A stretch of 64,000 bases of DNA from CAVTWY01 sp963738575 (GTDB lineage Bacteria; Pseudomonadota; Gammaproteobacteria; Burkholderiales; Burkholderiaceae_C). The DNA lies in assembly GCA_963738575.1 (NCBI GenBank), contig CAVTWY010000002.1, positions 1,240,001-1,304,000 on the forward strand. Direction: 5' to 3'. A model generated the notes under the pieces. That model saw nothing but the letters and a program-made list of their open reading frames with translations. It was not told the DNA's origin and made no database searches. The position numbers were made by a program, and so were the translations under genes. Below are positions 17,961-25,852 of the stretch, one piece after another; the first letter of the stretch is position 1, and each line of letters begins with the position of its first letter.

Positions 17961-18920
17961 ATGAGCACCACACCCCGCCACGCCCGTGTTTTGATTTTGG
18001 GCTCTGGCCCTGCGGGCTACTCTGCCGCTGTCTACGCCTCGCGCGCCAACCTCAAGCCCATGCTGATCACCGGCATGGCGCAAGGCGGGCAATTGATGAC
18101 CACCACCGATGTGGACAACTGGCCCGCCGACGCCAAGGGCGTTCAGGGGCCCGAGCTGATGCAACGCTTTTTAGAGCACGCTGAGCGCTTCAACACCACC
18201 ATCGTTTTTGATCAAATCTCAAAAGTCGACTTCAGCAAACGGCCATTCACGCTCACCGGTGACTCGGGCACCTACACCTGCGACGCCCTGATCATCGCCA
18301 CCGGCGCCAGCGCCAAATACCTCGGCTTGCCCAGCGAAGAGGCCTTCATGGGCAAAGGCGTAAGCGGTTGCGCTACCTGCGACGGCTTCTTCTACAAGGG
18401 CGACGATGTGTGCGTGGTGGGTGGCGGCAACACGGCAGTCGAAGAGGCGCTGTACCTGTCCAACATTGCCAACAAAGTTCACGTGATCCACCGTCGCGAC
18501 AAGTTTCGCGCCGAGGCAATCTTGATCGACAAAATGATGGACAAGGTGAAGTCCGGCAAGATGGAGCTGCACACCTTCAGCACGCTGGACGAAGTGCTGG
18601 GCGATGCATCCGGCGTGACGGGCGTGCGCATCAAAGCCACCGTGGGCGGCGCCACCAAGCAATTGGCCATCAAGGGTTGCTTCATCGCCATTGGCCATTC
18701 GCCCAACACCGACATTTTCAAGGGGCAGTTGGAAATGAAGGATGGTTACCTCATCACCAAAACGGGCCTGCAAGGCATGGCCACCGCCACCAGCGTGCCT
18801 GGCGTTTTTGCCGCCGGCGACGTGCAAGACCACGTCTACCGCCAAGCCATCACGAGCGCTGGCACGGGTTGCATGGCCGCGCTGGATGCCCAGCGCTTCT
18901 TGGAACAAAACGAAGGCTGA
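17961..18920 (+). CDS. trxB: Thioredoxin-disulfide reductase
   Basis: A 319-residue FAD/NADPH enzyme that reduces thioredoxin in the cytoplasm. The FAD motif is LGSGPAGYSAAV, the redox-active CxxC is CATC (GCATCDGFF), the NADPH motif is VVGGGNTAVEEAL, and the C-terminal FAD segment is GVFAAGDVQD. All residues expected of a low-molecular-weight thioredoxin reductase are present. It is transcribed away from the Crp/Fnr gene and precedes rpmB. Confidence 0.96.
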   Translation: MSTTPRHARVLILGSGPAGYSAAVYASRANLKPMLITGMAQGGQLMTTTDVDNWPADAKGVQGPELMQRFLEHAERFNTTIVFDQISKVDFSKRPFTLTGDSGTYTCDALIIATGASAKYLGLPSEEAFMGKGVSGCATCDGFFYKGDDVCVVGGGNTAVEEALYLSNIANKVHVIHRRDKFRAEAILIDKMMDKVKSGKMELHTFSTLDEVLGDASGVTGVRIKATVGGATKQLAIKGCFIAIGHSPNTDIFKGQLEMKDGYLITKTGLQGMATATSVPGVFAAGDVQDHVYRQAITSAGTGCMAALDAQRFLEQNEG

Positions 18921-18979
18921 CCCGGAGGCTCAAATGGCGGCTGGGGAGCCCCACCCAGCCCAGCCCGCCGAGCTCTTGC

Positions 18980-18985
18980 TATAAT
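18980..18985 (+). promoter_or_regulatory. Candidate -10 element for rpmB-rpmG
   Basis: A perfect TATAAT lies 128 bp before rpmB, just after trxB. No good -35 hexamer is seen at 16-18 bp, so this rests mainly on the -10 match and on the position at the head of the ribosomal protein pair. Confidence 0.45.
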
Positions 18986-19000
18986 CAAAGGCTGCCCATG

Positions 19001-19019
19001 AACCGTTGCAACAACGGTT
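19001..19019 (+). promoter_or_regulatory. Leader hairpin upstream of rpmB
   Basis: Arms AACCGTTG (19001-19008) and CAACGGTT (19012-19019) pair perfectly around a 3-base loop, in the leader that would follow the TATAAT at 18980. It has no T-tract, so it is not a terminator. A role in transcript stability or ribosomal-protein feedback is a guess. Confidence 0.35.
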
Positions 19020-19112
19020 TCATTGCCCACCGCCCTTGCCAAAGGGTTTCAGTGTGGGCGCATAAGGCCTCAGGCGAGCCACCACACAACAGTCATAGAT
19101 CGGAGAAGCGTC

Positions 19113-19346
19113 ATGGCACGCGTCTGTCAAGTCACGGGTAAAGGCCCGATGAGCGGGAACAACGTTTCCCACGCCAACAACAAGACCAAGCGTCGTTGGC
19201 TGCCCAACCTTCAGTACCGCCGTTTTTGGTTGGAGACCGAAAACCGCTGGGTTCGCCTTCGCATCAGCAGCGCTGCATTGCGCCTGATCGACAAAGTGGG
19301 CATTGACAAAGTCGTGGCCGACATGCGCGCCCGCGGCGATCTCTAA
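19113..19346 (+). CDS. rpmB: 50S ribosomal protein L28
   Basis: A 77-residue protein beginning MARVCQVTGKGPMSGNN, the standard L28 start, with the NKTKRRWLPNLQ segment and the C-terminal VADMRARGDL. GGAGAAG stands 5 bases before ATG 19113 and fixes the start; the frame stays open further upstream but that part is not L28-like. It is paired with rpmG 15 bp downstream, the usual order. Confidence 0.97.
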   Translation: MARVCQVTGKGPMSGNNVSHANNKTKRRWLPNLQYRRFWLETENRWVRLRISSAALRLIDKVGIDKVVADMRARGDL

Positions 19347-19361
19347 TTCAGGAGTCACACC

Positions 19362-19532
19362 ATGGCCACCAAAGGCGGACGCGAAAAAATCAAGCTCGAA
19401 TCGTCAGCGGGCACCGGGCACTTTTACACCACCAACAAAAACAAGAAGACCACGCCCGACAAGCTCGAATTCATGAAGTTCGACCCGAAGGCACGCAAGC
19501 ACGTGCTTTACAAAGAAACCAAGCTCAAGTGA
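19362..19532 (+). CDS. rpmG: 50S ribosomal protein L33
   Basis: A 56-residue protein that starts MATKGGREKIKLESSAGTG and ends in HVLYKETKLK, as L33 does. Positions that are zinc-binding Cys in some L33 paralogues are not Cys here, so it is the zinc-independent type. AGGAG lies 9 bases before the ATG, and a terminator follows the stop. Confidence 0.96.
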   Translation: MATKGGREKIKLESSAGTGHFYTTNKNKKTTPDKLEFMKFDPKARKHVLYKETKLK

Positions 19533-19546
19533 TTTGAGACTTCGAC

Positions 19547-19577
19547 AAAAAAAGCCGCTCGAAGCGGCTTTTTTTGT
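19547..19577 (+). terminator. Intrinsic terminator after rpmG
   Basis: AAGCCGCT pairs with AGCGGCTT around TCGA and is followed by T7; the leading A7 would let it also serve the convergent desaturase gene on the minus strand. Confidence 0.9.
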
Positions 19578-19602
19578 TTGTCGGCGACGTGGCCGACCCG
19601 GC

Positions 19603-20829
19603 TTAAGCCCTGGCAGCGCGCAAGCGAACCGAGAACTCTTGGAGCGCAGCGATGCCGCTCTCTTCGGCCCGACGGCACCAGGCTTGAAGATCGGAGACCA
19701 GTTGCTCGGCCGACACGTTGGTGCGGGTCCAGAGTTGGCGCAGCTCTTCACGCATGACGACCATTTTTGTGAGCGTGGGAGCCGCCGCTGCAGCGTTGGC
19801 GACGTCGGCTTTGACAGCTGCGGGGATGCGCTCGTCGTCTCGGTGCAGCCAGCGTTTGGCAAGACTCATTTCCCGCCAGTGCGGGGTGTTTTCGGCGCCT
19901 TGCTCTCGCAGCCGCTGCAACTCTGACGCACACGCACTGCGCACAGTGAGTGCGTAATTGGCCATCACCTCGTAGCGGTTGGCAATGAGCGCTTCAAGGG
20001 TTTGACCATCGGCCACGGGTTTGGCAACCGGGTTCATGGACAGCTTTGGCGGTGTTTTGCGCACCCTCGCCAAGCCCAGCGCAGACAAAACGGTGATGTA
20101 AGCCCAACCCAAGTCGAATTCATAGGGCTTGACTGAAAATTTGGCCGATGTCGGGTACGTGTGATGGTTGTTGTGCAACTCTTCGCCACCGATCGCGATG
20201 CCCCAGGGCATCAAATTGGTCGATGCGTCAGGTGCCTCAAAATTGCGATAACCCCAGTGATGCCCCAGCCCGTTGATGATGCCAGCGGCATTGATGGGAA
20301 TCCACATCATGGTCATGGCCCACATGCTCAGGCCAATGATCCCGAACAAGCCGATGAGAACCACGGCCAACAAGGTCACACCCATTTTGGAGTGCCTGGT
20401 GTAGATGTTCCGCTCGACCCAGTCATTGGGCATGCCATGCCCGAACTTGTCGAGCGTCTCTTGGTTCAAGGCCTCGCTGCGGTACAGCTCTGAGCCGCGC
20501 AGAAGCACTGTCTTGATGCCACGGGTGACAGGGCTGTGGGGATCGTCGTGCGTTTCGCAGCGGGCGTGGTGTTTACGATGAATGGCGACCCACTCTTTGG
20601 TCACCATGCCTGTGGTGAGCCACAGCCAAAACCGGAAGAAATGCGAGGGAATAGCGTGCAAGTCGACCGACCGATGCGCTTGGGCTCGGTGCAGGTACAG
20701 CGTCACCGATGCGATGGTCAGGTGCGTCACCCCCAACACCACCAGCACCTCTTGCCACCATGAGGTGTTGAGCAAGCCGTAGGCGAACCAGTTCAGAAAT
20801 CCGTCGAGCAAGGAAATCATCAATTCCAT
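19603..20829 (-). CDS. Acyl-CoA/fatty-acid desaturase with long C-terminal extension
   Basis: A membrane di-iron desaturase. The three histidine boxes are present: HRAQAH, HRKHH and HNNHH (in EELHNNHHTYP), with a fourth His region GLGHHWGYRNF. Hydrophobic helices lie before box 1 and between boxes 2 and 3. The desaturase core spans about residues 1-260; the remaining ~150 residues form a soluble, helical, Arg/Glu-rich tail without recognised domains. A delta-9 type acyl desaturase is the likeliest role, adjusting membrane fluidity. It is bounded by the rpmG terminator and has no operon partner. Confidence 0.9.
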   Translation of the reverse strand: MELMISLLDGFLNWFAYGLLNTSWWQEVLVVLGVTHLTIASVTLYLHRAQAHRSVDLHAIPSHFFRFWLWLTTGMVTKEWVAIHRKHHARCETHDDPHSPVTRGIKTVLLRGSELYRSEALNQETLDKFGHGMPNDWVERNIYTRHSKMGVTLLAVVLIGLFGIIGLSMWAMTMMWIPINAAGIINGLGHHWGYRNFEAPDASTNLMPWGIAIGGEELHNNHHTYPTSAKFSVKPYEFDLGWAYITVLSALGLARVRKTPPKLSMNPVAKPVADGQTLEALIANRYEVMANYALTVRSACASELQRLREQGAENTPHWREMSLAKRWLHRDDERIPAAVKADVANAAAAAPTLTKMVVMREELRQLWTRTNVSAEQLVSDLQAWCRRAEESGIAALQEFSVRLRAARA

Positions 20830-20922
20830 ATGAACCTATTGGTGGCTTAAGCGTGACCCCACGCACAACCCGTCATTTTAGAGCCCTTAGTCAAACATCG
20901 GCGCACCAAGTTGACGCGGTCA

Positions 20923-22290
20923 TCAACGTTGTCGTGTCAATACCGCAGCAAAAAAGCCATCCGTGCTGTGTTTGTGGGGCCAAAGACGCAAAGTGCCGTT
21001 ATTGACCAACGACGCAGCTTGGGGCACTTTGGCATGACTCAAGACGTCGAAAACGTCTTCTGACGTGAACTCACCGCTTTCAGTCAAGAAAGATGCGACA
21101 ACGTCTTCGTTTTCCTCTCGCAACAAACTGCAGGTTGCGTACACCAAGCGCCCGCCTGGCTTCACCAGCTTGGCGGCGGCGGCCAAGATGCCTCGTTGGG
21201 TTTCAGCCAGCGCCGCAATGTCACTGGGTTGGTATCGCCACTTGAGTTCGGGGCTGCGCCGCAGCGTCCCCAGGCCCGAGCAGGGCGCATCCACCAAAAC
21301 ACGATCAAGTTTGCCCGCAAGGCGCAAAAGCCGTTCGTCGGCCACGCCCTCAAGTGCCATGGTGTAGATGTTGGTGAGGCCATTGCGCTGCGCCCGAGGC
21401 GCAATGACAGCCAGCCGGGACGCCGACGTATCCATGGCGTAAAGCCTGCCGCTGTTGCGCATCGCCGCACCCAAAGCCATGGTTTTGCCTCCACCACCGG
21501 CGCAGAAGTCGCCCACCATCTCGCCACGCTTGGCATCCACCAGCAGCGCCAACAACTGGCTGCCCTCGTCTTGCACCTCGACCATGCCAAGCGAGATCAC
21601 CTCACTTTTGGCCAACGACGGTTTGCCCACCACACGCAATCCCAGGGGCGCAAAAGGGGTGGGCATCGAGTCGATACCCTGCGCAAGCAAGTGCCGTTGC
21701 ACGTCGTCACGCTTGGCCTTGAGCGGGTTGGCGCGCAAGTCAAGGGGCGCCTGTGCGTCCAAGCTTTCAAGCAATGCATGCGTGTCGTCGCCCACTTGCA
21801 AGCGCAGTGCATCGATGAGCCACTGTGGCGTGTTGAGGTGAGCCTCCTCTGTGAAGGTGCTGCGGTCGGTCGCGGCTGCCGCTGTCAACCACAGCAACGC
21901 TGGGGCATCAAGACCCAGCCGTTCAACGTCGCCCGTCGGCCAAGCCAAAAGTGCCAAGCGGCGTTCAAACTCGATGGCACTCGCACCTTCAGCGCTGCGC
22001 GCCAGCAGCTTCATGGATGCCAGCTCACGCACAACCGAAAAAACCACCTGCCCCAGCGCATTTCGATCTCGCGAGCCCCACTGGCGATGCTCACGAAAGT
22101 ACGCACCCAAAACGCTGTCGGTGGGGCCTTCAAACTTCAAAACTTCTCGGATCAACGCTTGCGCTGCATCCAGCAGGCTCACAGGCTTGCCCGTTCTTGT
22201 GCGCTTGACGTCGGGCTTGTGGGCAGACCGCTTGGCGGCATGCTGTTTGGCCAGCTTGGTGAGGCGGCCTGCGGAGGCGCCTTTGCTCAT
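20923..22290 (-). CDS. rsmB: RsmB/RsmF-family RNA (cytosine-5) methyltransferase
   Basis: A SAM-dependent rRNA m5C methyltransferase. The N-terminal helical NusB-like region (residues about 30-150) is followed by the Rossmann catalytic domain with GDFCAGGGGKTMALG, the motif DAPCSGLGTLRR and ATCSLLREEN; the two Cys are the catalytic pair of this family. The ATG at 22290 overlaps the purN stop as ATGA, so I prefer it to the in-frame start at 22299. Assignment to 16S position 967 is by family similarity, moderately sure. Confidence 0.85.
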   Translation of the reverse strand: MSKGASAGRLTKLAKQHAAKRSAHKPDVKRTRTGKPVSLLDAAQALIREVLKFEGPTDSVLGAYFREHRQWGSRDRNALGQVVFSVVRELASMKLLARSAEGASAIEFERRLALLAWPTGDVERLGLDAPALLWLTAAAATDRSTFTEEAHLNTPQWLIDALRLQVGDDTHALLESLDAQAPLDLRANPLKAKRDDVQRHLLAQGIDSMPTPFAPLGLRVVGKPSLAKSEVISLGMVEVQDEGSQLLALLVDAKRGEMVGDFCAGGGGKTMALGAAMRNSGRLYAMDTSASRLAVIAPRAQRNGLTNIYTMALEGVADERLLRLAGKLDRVLVDAPCSGLGTLRRSPELKWRYQPSDIAALAETQRGILAAAAKLVKPGGRLVYATCSLLREENEDVVASFLTESGEFTSEDVFDVLSHAKVPQAASLVNNGTLRLWPHKHSTDGFFAAVLTRQR

Positions 22291-22913
22291 AGCAGCCACT
22301 GGGCTTGCCCCTTCATCTGTTTCACGTGATCGCCTTCAATCAAAAGTTGGCCTTCCAAGAGCCACCGAAGGCTTTGGGGGTAAATGATGTGCTCTTTGGC
22401 CAAGACCCGTGCCGACAGACTGGCTTCGGTGTCGCCGGGCATCACGTGCACGGCGGCTTGCATGACGATGGGGCCGTGGTCCAGCGTGGGCGTGACAAAG
22501 TGAACCGTGGCGCCGGTAACCTTGCAACCCGCCTGCAACGCTCGGCGATGCGTGTTGAGCCCCGCAAAAGACGGCAACAACGACGGATGAATGTTGAGCA
22601 GGCGCCCAGCGTAGCGTCGCACAAAATCAGTGCCCAGGATGCGCATGAAGCCGGCCATTGCCAAGGCATCGGGTGCCCACTTGTCGATGGTTTTCGCAAG
22701 CGCACGGTCAAACTCGTCCCGGCTGGCAAAGCCGTGATGGTCCACCACCTCGGTGGCAATGCCCTGCGTGCGCGCAAAGGCCAACCCCTGTGCATCAGGC
22801 ACGTTGCTGATCACGCCCACCACGGTCGCGTCCCAACGCTCCAACCGGCAGGCCTGAACGATGGCCTGCATGTTGGACCCACGGCCCGAGATGAGAATGA
22901 CAATGCGCTTCAT
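22287..22913 (-). CDS. purN: Phosphoribosylglycinamide formyltransferase
   Basis: The third step of de novo purine synthesis, transferring a formyl group from 10-formyl-THF to GAR. The 208-residue protein has the N-terminal ISGRGSNMQAI loop, the catalytic Asn and His in NIHPSLLPSF and the Asp in LDHGPI. It is translationally coupled to the downstream rsmB (ATGA). It starts 58 bp from divergent trpS. Confidence 0.95.
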   Translation of the reverse strand: MKRIVILISGRGSNMQAIVQACRLERWDATVVGVISNVPDAQGLAFARTQGIATEVVDHHGFASRDEFDRALAKTIDKWAPDALAMAGFMRILGTDFVRRYAGRLLNIHPSLLPSFAGLNTHRRALQAGCKVTGATVHFVTPTLDHGPIVMQAAVHVMPGDTEASLSARVLAKEHIIYPQSLRWLLEGQLLIEGDHVKQMKGQAQWLL

Positions 22914-22971
22914 GAGCCGCGCAGTTTACGTGGAGCGCCTTCGCAGCACGGCGTCTGAGAGAATCCGCCCC

Positions 22972-24183
22972 ATGACAACACGCGTACTTTCAGGCATGCG
23001 CCCCACGGGGGCCATGCACCTCGGACACTACCACGGCGCCCTCAAGAACTGGGTGCGCATGCAGCACGCGCACGATTGCTTCTTTTTTGTGGCCGATTGG
23101 CATGCGCTGACCACCCACTACGAAGAGCGCAGCGTGATGGAGCGCTACGTTTACGACATGGTGACAGACTGGTTGGCCGCCGGGTTGGACCCCGAAAAGT
23201 GCACCATCTTCATCCAGAGTCGCATCCCTGAACACGCCGAGCTGTTCACCCTGCTGGCCATGGGGACGCCTTTGGGATGGCTCGAACGCGTGCCAACCTA
23301 CAAAGATCAGATTGAAAAGCTCAAAGACCGCGATCTAGCGACCTATGGCTTTTTGGGTTACCCGCTGCTGCAAGCCGCCGACATCCTGATGTACAAGGCC
23401 GCTTACGTGCCGGTGGGAGAGGATCAAGCGTCCCATGTGGAATTGACGCGCGAGGTGGCTCGCCGTTTCAACCACCTCTACGGGCGCACCGCCAACCAGG
23501 ATGCCCTGATCGCGGCCACGGTGGCAAAGCTGTCAAAGGACGATGCGCGTTACCTCGAGAAGCAGCGCAAGGCCTTTCAACAAGATGGTGATGCCCCATC
23601 GCTGCAGCGCGCCGAAGGCTTGTTGGCGCGCGCCGCTGCATCGGCTGAGGGTTGGACGCACGACGACACTGAACTGATGCAAGGCCACTTGCGCGGCACG
23701 GGTAAAAGTGTTTTGGTTGAGCCATTGGCCATGCACACCGAAGTGACCAAGCTGCCGGGGCTGGATGGCAGCAAGATGAGCAAGAGCTACGGCAACGCCA
23801 TCGCCATGCGCGAAGAACCCAAGGCGGTGGAAGAAAAAATCAAACGCATGCCCACCGACCCCCAACGCGTGCGCCGCACCGACGTGGGCGACCCGCGACG
23901 TTGCCCGGTGTGGCAACTGCATCAGGTGTACAGCAACACTGAAACCAAAGATTGGGTGGTGCAGGGCTGCACCACCGCAGGGATAGGCTGTTTGGAGTGC
24001 AAACAACCCGTCATCGACAGCATCATCGCCGAGCAAAAGCCATGGCGTGAGCGCGCCGATGCGCTGCTGGCCGACCCCAAAAAACTGCACTGGATTGTTG
24101 AAATGGGCACCGAGCGTGCTCGCACCGTGGCCAAACAAACCATGCGCGACGTGCGCGAAGCCATGGGGCTCAACTACAAATAA
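22972..24183 (+). CDS. trpS: Tryptophan--tRNA ligase (long form)
   Basis: A class I synthetase that charges tRNA-Trp. The HIGH-type motif is HLGHYHG near the N-terminus and the KMSKS loop is GSKMSKSYGN. The protein has 403 residues against about 335 in E. coli; the extra length is an insertion between about residues 185 and 260 before KMSKS, plus a TTAGIGCLECKQPV segment, a form common in Betaproteobacteria. I place the start at ATG 22972 (MTTRVLSGMRPTG); the upstream in-frame codons lie over the 5' end of purN on the other strand and are not conserved. Confidence 0.95.
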   Translation: MTTRVLSGMRPTGAMHLGHYHGALKNWVRMQHAHDCFFFVADWHALTTHYEERSVMERYVYDMVTDWLAAGLDPEKCTIFIQSRIPEHAELFTLLAMGTPLGWLERVPTYKDQIEKLKDRDLATYGFLGYPLLQAADILMYKAAYVPVGEDQASHVELTREVARRFNHLYGRTANQDALIAATVAKLSKDDARYLEKQRKAFQQDGDAPSLQRAEGLLARAAASAEGWTHDDTELMQGHLRGTGKSVLVEPLAMHTEVTKLPGLDGSKMSKSYGNAIAMREEPKAVEEKIKRMPTDPQRVRRTDVGDPRRCPVWQLHQVYSNTETKDWVVQGCTTAGIGCLECKQPVIDSIIAEQKPWRERADALLADPKKLHWIVEMGTERARTVAKQTMRDVREAMGLNYK

Positions 24184-24191
24184 TCTCTGTC

Positions 24192-24866
24192 ATGCCTAAC
24201 ACGACACTAAACTGCCTAGAAAAAACGGTTGGCCAGGGTGACCCCAAAGCCACGATCATCATTCTTCACGGCCTGGGCGCCAGCCAGGACGATTTTGTAC
24301 CGTTCACGGGTGAGTTGAACCTGAGCGCTGTCGGCGCCGTGCGCTACGTGTTCCCCAACGCCCCCACCCGCCCGGTAACGATCAACGGTGGTCACGTGAT
24401 GCGGGCCTGGTACGACATTTTGGGTGCCGACTTGCAACGGCGCGAGGACGAAGGCGGGTTGCGGGCCTCGCAAGCGATGGTCGATCAACTGATCGACAGC
24501 GAGGTGGCGCGTGGCATGCCGGCCCACCGCATCGTCCTCGGCGGGTTTTCACAAGGATGCGCCATGACGCTGCAAACCGGGCTGCGGTACCGCGAGCGCC
24601 TTGCGGGGCTGATGTGCATGTCAGGTTACTTGCCCCTGAGTGCCACCACCGACAACGAACGCAGCGACGCCAACCGGCTGACCCCCATCTTCATGGCCCA
24701 TGGTGCCTACGACGAAGTTATCCCCATCGCGCGTGCCCGCGCATCGCAACTGGCGCTTCAAGGCATGGGCTACGACGTGCAGTGGCGTGACTACCCGATG
24801 GCTCACAGCGTGTCAATCGAAGAGATTGCCGATATCAACCACTGGCTGGTGGGCCTGTTGACGTGA
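24192..24866 (+). CDS. Carboxylesterase/acyl-protein thioesterase-type alpha/beta hydrolase
   Basis: A 224-residue cytoplasmic hydrolase of the phospholipase/carboxylesterase (APT1-like) family. The catalytic Ser is in GGFSQGCAM, the Asp in AHGAYDEVIP and the His in PMAHSVS; the oxyanion segment ILHGLGASQDDF is near the N-terminus. The natural ester substrate is not evident. It follows trpS by 8 bp and overlaps the next gene as GTGA, suggesting cotranscription with the MaoC-type gene. Confidence 0.9.
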   Translation: MPNTTLNCLEKTVGQGDPKATIIILHGLGASQDDFVPFTGELNLSAVGAVRYVFPNAPTRPVTINGGHVMRAWYDILGADLQRREDEGGLRASQAMVDQLIDSEVARGMPAHRIVLGGFSQGCAMTLQTGLRYRERLAGLMCMSGYLPLSATTDNERSDANRLTPIFMAHGAYDEVIPIARARASQLALQGMGYDVQWRDYPMAHSVSIEEIADINHWLVGLLT

Positions 24867-25360
24867 ATCGTGTGCCCCAATCGACCCACGTCGGCACCCC
24901 CGGCCGTGAACCCAAACACTGGTGGGACGACTTTGCCGTTGGCAGCCAGCGCGGTTACGGCCCCATGACGGTCACCCGCGACGCGGTGCTGGCGTTTGCG
25001 TCGTCTTTTGACCCCCAACCGTTTCATATGGACGACGCCGCAGCTGAGGCCTCGCTGTTCAAAAAGCTGTCGGCCAGCGGATGGCACACCTGCGCCATGA
25101 CGATGCGGATGATGTGCGACGCCTACCTGCTGGACTCTGCCAGCCTCGGCGCCCCGGGCATTGAAAACCTGAAGTGGCACACCCCGGTGTACCCGGGTGA
25201 TGTGCTGTCAGGAACCGCCTTGATCACCGACGCGCGCCCCATGAACAGCAAACCAAACGTCGGACTCGTTCGGTCGCACTACGACACACGAAACCAACAC
25301 GGCGTATCGGTCCTAACCATGGAAGGTTGGGCCATGCTTCGGCGGCGACCCCAGCCCTGA
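24863..25360 (+). CDS. MaoC-like (R)-specific enoyl-CoA hydratase family protein
   Basis: A 165-residue single hot-dog domain protein. The hydratase-2 signature DPQPFHMD supplies the catalytic Asp and His, and the SGWHTCAMTMRM segment is typical of MaoC dehydratases. It probably hydrates or dehydrates an acyl-CoA; the pathway is not evident. The start is GTG 24863, overlapping the stop of the upstream esterase by 4 bp. Confidence 0.88.
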   Translation: MNRVPQSTHVGTPGREPKHWWDDFAVGSQRGYGPMTVTRDAVLAFASSFDPQPFHMDDAAAEASLFKKLSASGWHTCAMTMRMMCDAYLLDSASLGAPGIENLKWHTPVYPGDVLSGTALITDARPMNSKPNVGLVRSHYDTRNQHGVSVLTMEGWAMLRRRPQP

Positions 25361-25374
25361 GCTGGCATCAAACC

Positions 25375-25848
25375 ATGGCCGGCATCCACATCACCGACAT
25401 CGAAAGCGCCATCAATTGGTGGCGTGAACGCTCGCCCTCGCCCGACGGCATTTCGGCATGTGCCGAGGTTCGTGCGTTGGCGGAGGTTTACGGCCTGCTG
25501 GTTTACTACCGTGAGACCGAGTGCGACGACCAAACCATGCCCACGGCAGCGAGTGACGCCTGGCTGACGTGGTACGCAACCACCCCCGACGCCCCCTGCA
25601 TCGCCATCTGTTCCACCGCGCAAGGCGACGCCATTTGCAAAGGTTGCGGCCGCACCGAAGACGAAGTGCAGTTTTGGCCGGTAATGACGCCGGGCGAAAA
25701 GCGAGAAGTGTGGCATCGCATCAATCACGAGGGCACAGCATGGCGATTCAATCGGTACGCTGAACGCGTGCGCAAAGCCACCGGTCAGGACCACCTGCCA
25801 GCCACAGTGTTTGACACGCCGCCTGCGCCGTCGAAACGGTCGACGTGA
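25375..25848 (+). CDS. DUF3717-DUF1289 domain protein
   Basis: A 157-residue protein with two small uncharacterised domains. Residues about 3-65 (GIHITDIESAINWWRER) look like DUF3717. Residues about 75-135 carry the DUF1289 cysteines (APCIAIC and CKGCGRTEDE) followed by a WPVMTPGEKREV helix, a probable metal or Fe-S site. I place the start at ATG 25375, after the MaoC stop; the frame also runs upstream into that gene. Function unknown. It ends 4 bp before the MATE gene start. Confidence 0.8.
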   Translation: MAGIHITDIESAINWWRERSPSPDGISACAEVRALAEVYGLLVYYRETECDDQTMPTAASDAWLTWYATTPDAPCIAICSTAQGDAICKGCGRTEDEVQFWPVMTPGEKREVWHRINHEGTAWRFNRYAERVRKATGQDHLPATVFDTPPAPSKRST

Positions 25849-25852
25849 ACCC

